A stretch of DNA of 64,000 nt from positions 62,001 to 126,000 of the forward strand of contig JACEHZ010000365.1 in NCBI GenBank assembly GCA_017893485.1, read 5' to 3'. How positions within the stretch are numbered: position 1 is the stretch's first letter; every line of letters starts with the position of its first letter. The position numbers and the translations under genes are program-made. Below the pieces are notes generated by a model. That model saw nothing but the letters and a program-made list of their open reading frames with translations, was not told the DNA's origin and ran no database searches. Below are positions 1-12,300 of the stretch, piece by piece. Source of the stretch: Hemerocallis citrina. Its lineage: Eukaryota; Streptophyta; Magnoliopsida; Asparagales; Asphodelaceae.

Positions 1-3000
1 ACTGGTCAAACCTCAAATACCACTGCCTTGGAGATTGCTTCAACCCATAGAGAGACTTCTTCAATCTGCAAACAAAACTTTCCTTCCCAGCAATTTTGAA
101 CCCATCTGGCTGCGACATATAAATTTCTTCATCTAGATCCCCATGTAAGAACGCAGTCTTCACATCCATCTGTGTCAACTCAAGATCAAACTGTGCTACC
201 AATGCCAACAAAATCCGAATAGAAGGATGCTTCACAACCGGAGAGAACACTTCATTGTAGTCAATTCCTTCCTTTTGAGCATACCCCTTTGCAACTAGTC
301 TAGCCTTGAACCGAACACTGCCTTTTGGACCTTCTTTCTTCGTATACACCCACTTGCAACCAATTGCTTTCTTCCCCTTTGGTAGTTGCACTAGATCCCA
401 AGTCTTATTCTTATGAAGAGAGTTCATCTCTTCATCCATAACAACTTTCCAATCTGCATTTTCAAAACTTTTAGTGGCTTCTTTGAAGTTGGAGGGAACT
501 TCATCATCCACAATGGGAAGAGCAAATGCAACTGTATCTGTAGAGCGAGACGGTCGTTTGATATCTCTTCTTTGCCTTCTTACTGCAATTGATTCTTCCT
601 GCTGGATAGGAACTTCTTCATCATTCTCAGTATCAACCACATCATCTTCATCTTGGACAGGAACAGGATTTTCAACTGAAAACTTTTCTAACTCCACCTG
701 TTGGAGAACTCTCCTACCAGTCGACTGGTTATTGCCAACAATCGACTGTCCCGAGCTCCCGCTACTCACCTGTTGGAGAACTGTCCCACTCTTCTGCTGC
801 TCACCAGTCGACTGTCCTATACCACCAGTCGACTGTCCCGAGCTAATCATGCTGGTCTCATCAAAAGTCACATCTCTGCTGATTACTAACTTCTTTTGTT
901 CTGGACACCACAACCTGTAACCTTTGACACCAGTACTAAAACCAACAAATATAGCCTTCTTGGCTCTAGCATCAAGTTTAGTTTCAGTTACATGAAAATA
1001 AGCAGGACAACCAAATATATGCAAAAAACTATAATCAGATGCAGGTTTACCACTCCATACCTCAATAGGCGTTTTGCCTTCAAGTGCTGCTGATGGTAAA
1101 CGGTTGACAATGTGGCTTGCATATATAACAGCTTCTGCCCAAAATGTCTTCTTCAATCCAGACTGTGCTAACATACATCTCACCTTCTCAAGTAAGGTTC
1201 TGTTCATCCTTTCTGCAACCCCATTTTGCTGTGGAGTCTTCCTAACTGTGAAGTGCCTCTGGATCCCTTCATCTTCACACAATTTCAGAAACGGATCATT
1301 CTTGTATTCCCCTCCATTATCTGACCTCAGAACCTTAATCTTCCTACCAGTCTGATTTTCAACTTTCTTCTTCCAACTTGTGAACAATGTCAAAACTTCA
1401 TCTTTGTGCTTCATGGTATATACCCAAACTCGTCTGGAGTAGTCATCAACAAATGTAACAAACCAGTGTCTACCACTCATAGAAGGTGTCTGAGTAGGGC
1501 CCCAAACATCTGTGTGCACATAATCGAGGATACCCTTTGTCTGATGTACAGCTGTACCAAATTTCACCCTCGTTTGCTTACCCAAAACACAATGTTCACA
1601 AAATTCCAACTTGCACCCTTTAGCATCTTTAAGCAACCCTTGCTTCACAAGCCCCTGCAAGGCCTTTTCTCCTGCATGCCCGAGTCGCATATGCCACAAC
1701 TTAGTAGAGTCGGGAACAACCTGTTTAGGCCTTTCAGTTACACTGGCAGCCTGACCCAAATATGTTTTTCCCTGCAAGAAAAACAAGTTCCTCTTTCTTT
1801 GCCCTTTCATCACCACGAGTGATCCGCTAGTCACCTTCAGAATGCCACCTTCACTAGCAAATTTCAATCCACTGGCCTCCAAAGCACCTAGTGAAATCAG
1901 ATTCTTTTTCAAATCTGGAACATACCATACATCTGAAAGCTCCCTAATAAGACCATCGTGCATTAGCAATTCAATCTTCCCGATTCCTACCTTCTTACAA
2001 GGCGCATCATTTTTCATCAAAACTACACCACCATCCATATACTCCAAAGAAGTAAACCACTCCTTTTTCCAAGACATATGATAGGAGGCTGCTGTATCAA
2101 GAAACCATACTTCTTGATAAAGTGAGGGACTAGAAGCAAGTGCAAAAGAAAAATCCTCGCCACCATCTAAATTATCAACAGTCACATTTGCAGTCGAATT
2201 TCCCTTATTTCGTAGCTTTGGACAATCCTTCTTCCAATGCCCCCTTTCATGACAGAAAGCACATTCATCTTTGGCCGGTATTTTCCTGTCCTTCGAAACT
2301 CCTCTCGATTTGGAACGAGATTTGTTTTCCTTTTTTCCAGATTTGGACTCAGATCTGGTCTCAGTCCTGCCCCTTACAATCAATGCTTCAGAAGTTTCTC
2401 TATCAACCATTTTATTCCTTCTCCTAGTTTCATTATTCAACAAAGCATTTGCAACATCTTCATATTTCACAGTATCCTTTCCATATATTAAAGTTCTTGC
2501 TAAATGATCATAACTTTCGGGTAATGAATTCAACAGAATTAGGGCTTTATCTTCATCTTTAATTTGCTCATCCAAATTTAACAAATCAGCCAATAATTTA
2601 TTAAATGATTCAACATGAGCATTCATAGTCATACCTTCCGTATAGGTGAAGCGAAAAAGTCTCTTCTTCAAATACAGCCGATTCTCCAAACTTTTCCTCA
2701 TGTATTTGTCTTCGAGTTTCTTCCACAACACCGCAGCAATGGTATCCCTCATCAAATCGTACTTCTGAGCCTTCTCAATAAAGAGCCGAATAGTCCCACA
2801 CGCAACTCGATTCAACTTCTTCCAATCTGCTTCGGACATATCCTTTGGTTTTTCTACCTCCAAAGCAACATCTTGTTCTTGTTGAACAAGAACATCCAAC
2901 ACCTCACATTGCCACATCCCGAAATTGTTTGTCCCATCAAATTTTTCAACTTCAAATTTTGCGTTGTGAATCGTTGTTCTGGATGAACTTGATCCCACAA

Positions 3001-3031
3001 CATCCTTGGTTGCATCTGCATCACTCGCCAT
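1..3031 (-). CDS. Ty1/copia gag-pol polyprotein, partial (runs off left edge)
   Basis: Retrotransposon polyprotein read on the minus strand from an ATG at 3031; I see no in-frame stop before the window edge (about 1010 codons). Order: Gag; CCHC zinc knuckle (CAFCHERGHWKKDC, about residue 256); aspartic protease with a DTAAS core; integrase with HHCC domain and D,D-35-E core; a linker rich in GQSTG-type repeats; and the start of reverse transcriptase ([12 protein letters not shown] near 95-155), cut by position 1. The order protease-integrase-RT defines Ty1/copia; the DTAAS protease resembles the Tnt1/Tork group (inference). It is a close relative of the element at 40768-46166 but keeps CAG where that copy has its first stop, so the visible part could be functional. 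RNase H and the 3' LTR lie outside the window. Confidence 0.93.
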   Translation of the reverse strand, partial: MASDADATKDVVGSSSSRTTIHNAKFEVEKFDGTNNFGMWQCEVLDVLVQQEQDVALEVEKPKDMSEADWKKLNRVACGTIRLFIEKAQKYDLMRDTIAAVLWKKLEDKYMRKSLENRLYLKKRLFRFTYTEGMTMNAHVESFNKLLADLLNLDEQIKDEDKALILLNSLPESYDHLARTLIYGKDTVKYEDVANALLNNETRRRNKMVDRETSEALIVRGRTETRSESKSGKKENKSRSKSRGVSKDRKIPAKDECAFCHERGHWKKDCPKLRNKGNSTANVTVDNLDGGEDFSFALASSPSLYQEVWFLDTAASYHMSWKKEWFTSLEYMDGGVVLMKNDAPCKKVGIGKIELLMHDGLIRELSDVWYVPDLKKNLISLGALEASGLKFASEGGILKVTSGSLVVMKGQRKRNLFFLQGKTYLGQAASVTERPKQVVPDSTKLWHMRLGHAGEKALQGLVKQGLLKDAKGCKLEFCEHCVLGKQTRVKFGTAVHQTKGILDYVHTDVWGPTQTPSMSGRHWFVTFVDDYSRRVWVYTMKHKDEVLTLFTSWKKKVENQTGRKIKVLRSDNGGEYKNDPFLKLCEDEGIQRHFTVRKTPQQNGVAERMNRTLLEKVRCMLAQSGLKKTFWAEAVIYASHIVNRLPSAALEGKTPIEVWSGKPASDYSFLHIFGCPAYFHVTETKLDARAKKAIFVGFSTGVKGYRLWCPEQKKLVISRDVTFDETSMISSGQSTGGIGQSTGEQQKSGTVLQQVSSGSSGQSIVGNNQSTGRRVLQQVELEKFSVENPVPVQDEDDVVDTENDEEVPIQQEESIAVRRQRRDIKRPSRSTDTVAFALPIVDDEVPSNFKEATKSFENADWKVVMDEEMNSLHKNKTWDLVQLPKGKKAIGCKWVYTKKEGPKGSVRFKARLVAKGYAQKEGIDYNEVFSPVVKHPSIRILLALVAQFDLELTQMDVKTAFLHGDLDEEIYMSQPDGFKIAGKESFVCRLKKSLYGLKQSPRQWYLRFDQ

Positions 3032-3053
3032 TTCCCTCTAGGTCGAACCGAAA

Positions 3054-3065
3054 GCTCTGATACCA
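3054..3065 (-). other. Primer binding site of the left copia element
   Basis: Reads TGGTATCAGAGC on the minus strand, complementary to the 3' end of plant initiator methionine tRNA. It lies 2 bp inside the 5' LTR end at 3068 and fixes the element's orientation as minus. Confidence 0.9.
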
Positions 3066-3067
3066 CT

Positions 3068-3594
3068 TGTTGTGCGCGGAATACAAAACTAATTAACCAA
3101 TGCGGAATCAAAGAGAGAAACAGCGAGAAAAACAGAAAAACAAGCAAACACAAGAACACAAGATTTACGTGGTTCGGCAAAACAATGCCTACATCCACAA
3201 GGGGCGGTTGGGGTTTCTTCTTGCTATAATCAACGATGGGCAAAACAAAGTTTACAAGAGATGACGGCTGCAAAATCCGAATAGAGGTCTATTCTTTACA
3301 AAACCCTAACGGGTGTATTTATAGGGAGACTATTGGGCCTTTTCGAATTGGGCCTGATCTGATTTAAAACCCGTCGACAGTCGACTGGTCACATTACCAG
3401 TCGACTGATAAATACTTCGGGATAGTCGACTGATCCCATACTCAGTCGACTGATTCTGCTGTACCTTTAGCCTTTGAAAACTCCTCTCTGGACAGTCGCC
3501 TGATCCTACAACCCAGTCGACTGATATACTGTAACTTTCATTTGCTGCAGATACTCCAAAACAATCTGAACCAGAATCGAGCCATTATCCAACA
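3068..3594 (-). repeat. 5' LTR of the left copia element (527 bp)
   Basis: On the minus strand it starts TGTTGGATAATGGCTCG at 3594 and ends CACAACA at 3068, next to the primer binding site. A TATA box (TATAAATA on the minus strand, 3316-3323) marks the U3/R promoter. It matches the 497-bp LTRs of the complete copy downstream in layout and much of the sequence but is longer and clearly diverged in U3. Four exact and two one-mismatch copies of CAGTCGACTG lie in U3 (exact at 3378, 3398, 3443, 3514). The flanking 5 bp are AATGT (3595-3599); the partner duplication would be outside the window. Confidence 0.9.
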
Positions 3595-4085
3595 AATGTT
3601 TTTGGATTGAGTATGCTCAATCCTTCTATCTGAAATCTTTCACAGTCCAGTATCGATGAGTTCATCTAGCTGAATATCATAATTATTTGATCTCCTGGTA
3701 AACAATCTTTCTAAGAGAGCTCTTGTACTACTCGTGGAGCCTTGTTCTAATCTAATTGTTCGTGAAGGTCCTGAAAAGGCTTGGACTTCAGTTTGGTTTC
3801 TATTCATTATGGCTTTTGGGTTGGGAATTTGAATGTTGGTCTAGATTTTCTAGTTATACTTTCTTTACCTGTGGGTTATAAGGATATTTTTCCTGTATTG
3901 GCTGTAATATTTGTAAGTTCGTCTTGTATGTTTCTTTCTTGTGATTTGGCTACTTGTTTACTAATGTGATCTAATTTGTTATGTAACTGGATTAATAGCC
4001 TTATAATAGTATTATTTCTGCTTAATAATTGTTTTATCGGCTTGCGCTGAGGGTTATAGTTGCTGTATCCCTCTGGTTATTGGAC
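3595..4085. other. AT-rich intergenic sequence, nothing recognised
   Basis: Sequence between the copia LTR and the solo LTR. Only short open frames without recognisable motifs occur. No RNA gene or repeat was identified. Confidence 0.4.
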
Positions 4086-7000
4086 TGTAACCCCCATTTT
4101 CGTAAATACGTATTTCTTGAATATTATATGTATTTCGATTATTATTTGTTAAATTCATTTTTGGACCTTCTATTTAAAATCTTTTCTAAACAAAAAGTTT
4201 TGTTATTTCGAATAATAGTGTATTTTAACTTCACTTTCCATTTTATAATTGATCGATTATATACCTGTTTGGATTATTTTAATATAAAGTTGATAAGTCA
4301 TATTCTTATTTTGTTGTATAATGTTATTATTACTATTATTATTATTATTATTTCTATTTTTATTATTAATATTATTATTGAATTATTTTCATGAATGTGT
4401 TGAATCCAACTCTGTCATGTATTATTATTCTTATTAGTATTGTTATTATGTTATTATTATTAGTATTATTATTTTTGTAAAGCCCACTGATTTCGATTTA
4501 TCTTGTATTATATAATTATTTAATTTTGAAGCCCAAATTTTATATTCATTTTGCATTATTTATTTATATATAACTTGAGCCCAACCCAAGCTCATCCTAT
4601 TGGATTCTAACCCAAACCTATATCCACCTCTTATTGGATCCTACCCTAAACCCAAACTTGCATCTTATTGGATCCCCTTTTAATACCCAATACCCAAACC
4701 CAAATTATCCTCCTATCTGTTATTGACCAGATCAACTTCATGTTCCCCTCAATCTTTCTCTCACGCTTACCCCTCCCACTAACCCTAACTGCCTATTATT
4801 CCCTAATTTTCTTCCTCTCTCTTCCTTACACACAGTTAAACAACACCCAACAAACACAACTCTTCATCTTCTCCACACTACTCAACCCTTCATCTCCCCA
4901 ATACTGTTCACACCCTAACCCTACCCCCGACTGTTCACCTTCCCCGACCTTCCCCGCTCTGTCGTCTAGTCCACCTCCCTCGCCGTCGACTGCTCCTCGC
5001 GCCCCTGTTGATTGCGCTCAACCTCCATTGCCGTGACCCTCTTCGCGACCCCGCCGAGCAACCACGCCAGCAACCTCCTCGTCAACCAACGAAGCGCCCT
5101 ATTCACGTCGCGACTGCCATCACCCCCGCCGTCGAGCTGCCCCTTCATCATCCCCGTTGTCGGTCGTCGCTTGACCCCAAGCTCCTCACCTTCCTCGTCC
5201 TTCGCCGCCCTTGCAACCCAGTTGACGTCGACTCACAATTGCAGCAGTGGAGCTCCTTGTTCCTCCCTCCTTTGCTTCGTCAACCGCCCAGTCATCCAGT
5301 CGCCTGAGCCTCGTCGCCCTCATCTGTCGGTGCACACCCAGGTTCCTCTGTTTGCACCATCGGTCAACAGTGCCTCCTTCAGATCTGGGTCATCCGATCC
5401 TCCTCTTGATCATCACAATCGTGATCATCATCAACCCCTTGATCCTGATCTTGATCATCATCATCAAGTTCATCACCGACTGTTGATCGCCATCTTGATC
5501 TTGATCCTCATCAAGATCCGTACCCGATCGTGATCACCACATTAAGATTCGTATGGTTCGCGATCGTCATCGTCGCCCCGAGATCCTTATCCCGTTATTC
5601 CCTATATCGGATCTAACGTCGTTCTAAAGGCAAGTCATCTCACCCTCGAGTTGTATTGCATCGTATTAGAGAACGTTTATTGAATTTGCAAGTAGATCTA
5701 TATTGATTATCGTATATTTTCTATTGTTATCTATCGTTGGGATACTACTGATTTACATGAGCGAATCCAAGTAGTAGTCTTGACTTCGTGCTTTTTTTGC
5801 CTCCGATTTATGGAGATCTTGCATGAATTCATGTAGTTAATTAATATGGATTGTCATTGTAATTCATGTCATGACATTACACAGCTATTGTAGATTGTAT
5901 GCTATTATTGGTTGTTATATAATTGATGTTGGTGTATTGGTTAATTGTGATTAGTAAGATTATGGATATTATATATCTTAATACCATGTTCATATAGATA
6001 TAACTTGCTGTGATTTATGTTGTCAACCCCTAACTCATCGTTCATAACATTTTAATTATTTTATTCATGAAAAATATATTGAGACCCTGAAATTTAATGT
6101 TAACCTGAACATTGTCATACTGTTTCGACCTAGATACTGTCATTAAAATCAATAATTTTCTGAATATGAAATGTAGCATCATGTGTCTAGTTTCCAGAAC
6201 ATCAAGAATTATTGAATTCTGACTTATATTGCATGAGTTATGACCATTTTATTGCTGCTGCATTTTATTTCCAGATTTATGCATATACCATGTTAAATTG
6301 ATTAAATAGATGAACTAATGATCAAATATTGTCATGATAATTTCCAAATTGATATTTAACATTCTTAGGGTCATGAAAATTATTTTTTCTGATTTTTAAA
6401 ATGAACGTTGACTGCTTTTATAACTGAAATTAGTTAACAACGATAACCAGTTAGATTCTGTAACCAGTAAAGAACACTGTAATTCACCTAGCTACTGTTG
6501 TCGGATTTTGGACTTTTAATATGCGTTGGAACCGGGCATGAGTCTATTTTCTAGAACTTCTGACGGATCTACATTTGCTATTCTGTAGCAGCGGAAAATT
6601 CAATTTTAGTACAGTAACCTACTGCTGTCTAGAATTGAGTTTTCCATGTTTTGATAATATAATCGAATCTATATTGTTGTATTTGATGCATTTAATTGTG
6701 TAAATTGTATTGCATGATCTTAGTGTTGTTTTTTCATCAATCTAGTGCCCTGTTGATCTTCTCATCATCCCCATTGATAGTATTGTTCCTATTATTCTCT
6801 ATTATTATTAAAATGTTGTCAACAACTATTGCATATTGATTGAATAAAGAATTGTTAACAAGCCGGGGTTTAAGGGTGTTAAGTAGTGGATAATGTAGTG
6901 ACTGTACTCGGAAGAGGAGCCCGTATTTCCCTAAATATTGTTAACGGCTATTGTTTTATCGATAGATTGTGGCTTACGGCAGTAACCCGATCTATCGTGT

Positions 7001-7850
7001 ATTGTATCGAGGTCAATTATCTTATCGTGCAGTAATTATTGAATTGCAACTATTGAATATTGATTATTGTTGCCGAGTACATGATCTATAGAATCTATCA
7101 CTTAGGTCTAAACAAAATTGTTTGCATGCATCGAACCTGTGGTATAGGACGCAGTAGTACGTGCATTAGTTAGGACTAAAATGAATAATAGACTTAAGAT
7201 TGTCATCGCATCGTCATTGCATATTGTCATTATTATTGAATAGTGTTATCGTTATTGCTACCATTATTGACATCGTTTATTGTTATTGTTATTAATCATT
7301 GTCATTACACATTGCATCGTTATCATTTTGCCATTGTTTATTGCCATCGATTCTATTGTTTATTGAATCATTGTTATATCGTAATATGCCATTGTTTCAT
7401 TGCTTTCTCTACTTGGTGTCCACGACTTGCTCTAAGGACATATTATTCTCTCTTTTTAGAAGAACAACTTACAGGTAATCAAGGAGAATTGCCTGATGGA
7501 TTAGGAGAACAACAATGGTGAAGAATTGATAGTATCGCCACTTAATTGATTATTGTTTTGTTATGAAAACTTAAATAATTGAACATTATTATTTCTTTGT
7601 ATTGTGGGCTTTTTGATCCGAATATTGTTATTGTTGTTTCCAGTGTTGGATTATTATTATATTTGGTTATTTCATGCTCAAATTCTAAGTATTGTTATTC
7701 ATGTGATTATCCTTTCATTGCATGAGTGGTTGTATTGCTCATCGTTATATTATTGAGTTGAATCGATAACAGCTTATGAATGATGCAAGTCATTCGCTGG
7801 GCCATCGTCACGTGCTTGCATTCCGTATTTTTGGGAAGCGGGGCGGGACA
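4086..7850 (+). repeat. Probable solo LTR, about 3.77 kb
   Basis: The block begins TGTAACCCCCATTTTCG at 4086 and ends GGGGCGGGACA at 7850, so it has the TG...CA ends of an LTR. The 5 bp outside are TGGAC (4081-4085) and TGGAA (7851-7855), a target-site duplication with one mismatch. No gag, pol, primer binding site or second LTR is visible, which points to a solo LTR left by recombination. Inside are a pyrimidine-rich C-rich stretch (about 4850-5600) and long runs of ATT and TTG repeats. A start of TGTAAC-C-rich with multi-kb length is common in plant Ty3/gypsy LTRs; that assignment is inference. The open frames inside it (4668-5533) are low-complexity and not annotated. Confidence 0.6.
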
Positions 7851-7855
7851 TGGAA

Positions 7856-9232
7856 TGTTCTAGTGTGTTCTAATACTTCGTTATATAAATCGTTCATTAA
7901 CTAAGAACAATTTGTTTAATTTCTTCTAGACCTTTCTTATTTTGTTCTGATATTTTTTGTACGTATAGCTTAATCTATTTTAACAGATCTCTGGTTTCTC
8001 TGTCCTTGTGTTCTAATTTGCTAGGTAAGTTTTCTATCTTACTAAGCTTTTATAGTTGGATACTTTTTTGGTGTTTAATATAATCTAACTTGTTAGATAT
8101 TTCTTTCAATAGTTATTTCTTTTGTTTAACAAAAGCAACTATTAGGTCTAAACAATGAGAAATCTTGGTTTGTTTTTGAATTAGATCTAATGGGTCTAAG
8201 CTATGTTATGGTTTGAAAGGATCTATCTTATATGCTCTGATACAAAAAAGGAGAGGGGTAATGGTTTAAATTTCTTCCTAAGAAGTTTTAAGATTCGTAA
8301 TATCACTATTAGAAAAATATATTTCAATAGCTTTATTTATTTCTTTTTCTTTCGATAATATTTCAAATAAGTCTTGTATATTTGTTATATAATCTATAAC
8401 CAGACCAAACCAAATGGGTAAAGAAATAGCTACAAGAAAAAATGTAGTGTGTACGGCGTAAATTTTATAAATGTGTATCCCCTACTCAGTATTTTTTCTT
8501 TGTTTATGCATGTTTTTATATCTCTTATTACTCTAAAAAATAAATAAATAAATATGGGCTTGAGGTGCTGAACCAAATGCATTCTTTCCGTTTAGAATTT
8601 TCAAGGCATTAACCCTCTCAAAAAATTATTTGCATATGAATATCTTATTACACAAATTGTTATATTAAACTGCAAAGCAACCAATGGCACATTTGGAAAG
8701 TGCTTTAAGCATATCATCATATTCCCAGAATATTATTATTCTGCACAGTAGGCCTACTTTCGAAAAGTAATTCCATAAAACTGCAAATTTTTTTTTGTAC
8801 AAACACGCTAAAAAAACCAGACAACAATTAAAAAAAATCCACCCAACTTCAAGGATCAATTCGCAAATAATCGCCCTAGTATAAATTATCAACACAAATT
8901 GGGAATTCGGGGATAATTCGGTTAATATTCGAAATTCGGCAAAATTTTAATAAATTTGCTCGGAAAAATTTGGAAAAAAAAATACAAAATTTAATATATC
9001 TTAGTACCTATCATTCACGTAAATATATAGTATTTAAATTCGTAAATATGAAAATTAGTAATAAATTTAGAGATTAATTTGTTTGATTCACAAATTTTTC
9101 ACGAATAATTCATGCTTTTCCGAATTAGTGAAGTGCGTGATTTAAATATGAATGAACACTTTAATCATTAATTGATTTGACTGATGAATTCTTCACGAAT
9201 TTGGCAAATTATTGGCGAAGTTTTTACTGAGG
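7856..9232. other. AT-rich intergenic and upstream region of the phosphate carrier gene
   Basis: No convincing gene. From about 8900 to 9220 short motifs recur (AATTCGG, TTCACGAAT, TTTGGCAAA), suggesting a decayed repeat lying directly in the promoter-proximal region of the downstream gene. Confidence 0.35.
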
Positions 9233-9240
9233 TATAAATA
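9233..9240 (+). promoter_or_regulatory. TATA box of the phosphate carrier gene
   Basis: TATAAATA lies 97 bp upstream of the ATG at 9337. A transcript starting about 30 bp downstream would have a 5' UTR of about 75 nt containing a GA repeat (9300-9312). No transcription data were available. Confidence 0.6.
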
Positions 9241-9336
9241 TACCAATAGAGAGCCACCACCCCTCTCCCTCCGCTTTCTAACTGGATCCCATCACTTAGG
9301 AGAGAGAGAGAAGCAAACCCTAATAACCAATCTCAA

Positions 9337-12300
9337 ATGGCTCTCTCCGATAAATCCAGCCGCCAGTCTCTCATCCCCTCCTTCCTCTACTCTTCTCCGA
9401 TGATGACGAAGACCACGTCTATGAACAGATCCACCTTCGCCGACTCCATCCTCAACATCAGCACCTCCCTCACTCCGGCGGCGTCGGCGGCGGCGGAGAA
9501 GCCGGATTCGTTCATGATCCAGGCGCCGAGCGAGCCGGGGAAGATCGAGATGTACTCGCCGGCGTTCTACGCCGCCTGTACGGCCGGTGGGATTCTGAGC
9601 TGTGGGTTGACTCACACGGCCGTCACTCCCCTCGATCTCGTCAAATGTAACATGCAGGTACTACAGTGTTTCTGGTTCTATGATATTTAGGGTTTCGGAG
9701 GTTCAGATCTGGCTGATTCTTGATTAGATCTGGTTTGTTCATAATTTTTCTACAGAGTTTTTCTTTTTTTTTTGGGGGGGTGGGGGGGGGGTTTAGATAT
9801 TATGTTGTTTCGAAATATTTACCTGCAGTAGATCTGTTGGAAGCATAAGTAGTCATCGATATTTTTATTGTTATTAGAAGAAATAGATTTAGTGTAAGGT
9901 TGATGGATGACTTCGTGATAATTTTTGTGGAGCTTTGTGTGTTGTGCTCTTGGCATCGTATCTGAGCTTTGTTCGCCTAGAATCTACACTTTCTTGATTG
10001 TTGTTAGAGCATCTACAATGGTGTTTCTCATATTTGAGAAAATGGCAAAAATAGCATATAGCGTTTTTTTTCTTCAGTTAATTAAGTAATGATTATATAT
10101 AAAAATAGGTTAGTTAAATTAATTAAATATTATAATATATACTAAACCTACCTAATTAATACACTAACCTACTATTTAACCTAAACTAATTAACCAAATG
10201 GGCTGGACGGGACATGTTGTTCCGTCCAAGCCAAAAACGCTTCAAATGGGACAGTATATTATGAGAATCGCCATTTCGTTTCTCAAATATGAGAACGTAC
10301 TGTAGCTCATTTATATTGTGACAATCGCCATTTTGTTTCTTAAATATGAGAACGTACTGTAGCTCATTTGCCATAAAATGGCAAAATAGAAAACGACTGC
10401 AGAGCCCACTTTCTCAAAATATGAGAAAATGGAAAATATAGCAAACAACTGTGGATGCTCTTACAGGCTAAAATATAAAAGAACAATGCTATTTGTACTA
10501 TTTGTTCTTTTCACTATTTTTGTTCGTCTTACTATCTCACGCTACTAGACAGGGCCGGCCCTGAGTTCCCCGTGGCCCGAGGCGAACTCCCGAAATGGGG
10601 CCCCCCCATACACCAAAAAAAATATGTATACAAAAAATTTGCACATTGTTGAAAGCAAAATATGCAGAATACATAAATTTGTTTTAAATCAACCAAATTT
10701 AAAGTCTCAAATTCAATTCAAGTTTTCAAGCCTAAACCCAAATAAATTTTAAAAAAATTTTAAAGGCTCAAATAATTATTTTTGGGGCACCCTAAAAATA
10801 GTATTTTTTACGCGCAAAATACGTGCCTATATTTACAAGGGAATGACTAATTTGGGGCCCCTAAAATTGCAAAAACGCCGGGGGCCTGAGGCGGCCGCCT
10901 CACCCGCCTCAATGGTGGGGCCGACCCTGCTACTAGACCCAATAAGCTGGTGCCCACGAGATACAAAAGTGTTTTACATGGGCTGTACCTCGATCAGTCT
11001 AGTAGTATATAAGTATTATTACTCAACAAAAGTAGTGAAAAATAGTAGTACACTTAGAATTTTCTGATGCAAAAAAGGAATAAAATAACACCCATAAAGT
11101 GACCCTAGACAATTGAGAAAATCCATATTTGATTCCAAGATGCACTTATACATCAAGTCTAAGTTGTCCAGGAAAATGTTAGGGTCTTTTTGCTAAATGT
11201 TTGAGCGTAGTTTTTTTGGGGTGCATTTTAACTGTTTTTGCATCATCATAAAGTGAAATGAGTTTAAGTTGGAAGGATAAATTGTTTTACAATACACCAG
11301 CTTTGTTTACCTGTAAAGCACACAAATTGGTGGTGGTTGGGTGGAGTATGAAAGTTCTTCTTCATGATTTCTATGGGTATTTACGTCATTTTTTAGCATT
11401 CTTCTCTATTTTGGAGTCACTTGTGCTATGCATTTATTGATTGATATTGGTTGGCCTATTCTATTTATTGTAGTGGATGGTTAAGAATTATGAAGGTGTA
11501 TTGTTTATTGATCATTTGAATGTGTCTGCGATTTATGTTTAGATTGATCCTGCAAAGTACAAGAGCATTTCATCAGGATTTGGAGTTTTGCTAAAAGAGC
11601 AGGGAGTCAGAGGTTTCTTCAGGGGATGGGTGCCGACTTTGCTCGGCTACAGTGCACAGGGTGCTTGCAAGTTTGGGTTCTATGAGTTCTTCAAGAAATA
11701 CTATTCTGACATTGCTGGGCCTGAGTATGCAGCTAAGTACAAGACACTTATTTATCTTGCTGGGTCAGCATCTGCTGAATTTATTGCTGATGTGGCACTT
11801 TGCCCAATGGAGGCTGTGAAAGTTCGGGTTCAGACTCAGCCAGGTTTCGCAAGAGGACTGAGTGATGGGCTTCCAAAGTTTGTCAAAGCTGAAGGAGCTT
11901 TGGGGTATGATTTTGTCCAAAGCTTTCTTTTTATTGATGGAAATGAATTTGCAATTTAACCAATTTGACTTTGATGTCTTTTGACATTTACAGACTGTAC
12001 AAAGGAATTGTTCCACTATGGGGCCGTCAAATTCCTTGTAAGTTTTTTCCCCTAGTGATTGTGTTCTGTATATATCTCTCACTTATTATATATGAGGGCA
12101 TTCCTTCTTCAATGCATAAATTTGCTGTAGGATATTAGCTTATGTACTGGAGGAATCCACTTATTTGTACCCAGTTCTTCATAAATGCCCTATATGGTTT
12201 TTGAGATTTTATGTGTGCATAAATAAATGTCCTCTCTGCTTGAGTCTTCTCGAAATTTTTAGGAGTTAAGACTCAAATGATGTGGTCAACAGATTTCATT

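Noticed and set aside
474..2986. Plus-strand open frames of 60-150 codons across the left copia element
   Set aside because: They are antisense shadows of the gag-pol frame on the minus strand, and the same shadows appear over 41349-43915.
4668..5533. Pro/Ser-rich and His/Asp-rich open frames on both strands
   Set aside because: Low-complexity C-rich sequence inside the putative solo LTR, open in several frames, with no domain or splice context.
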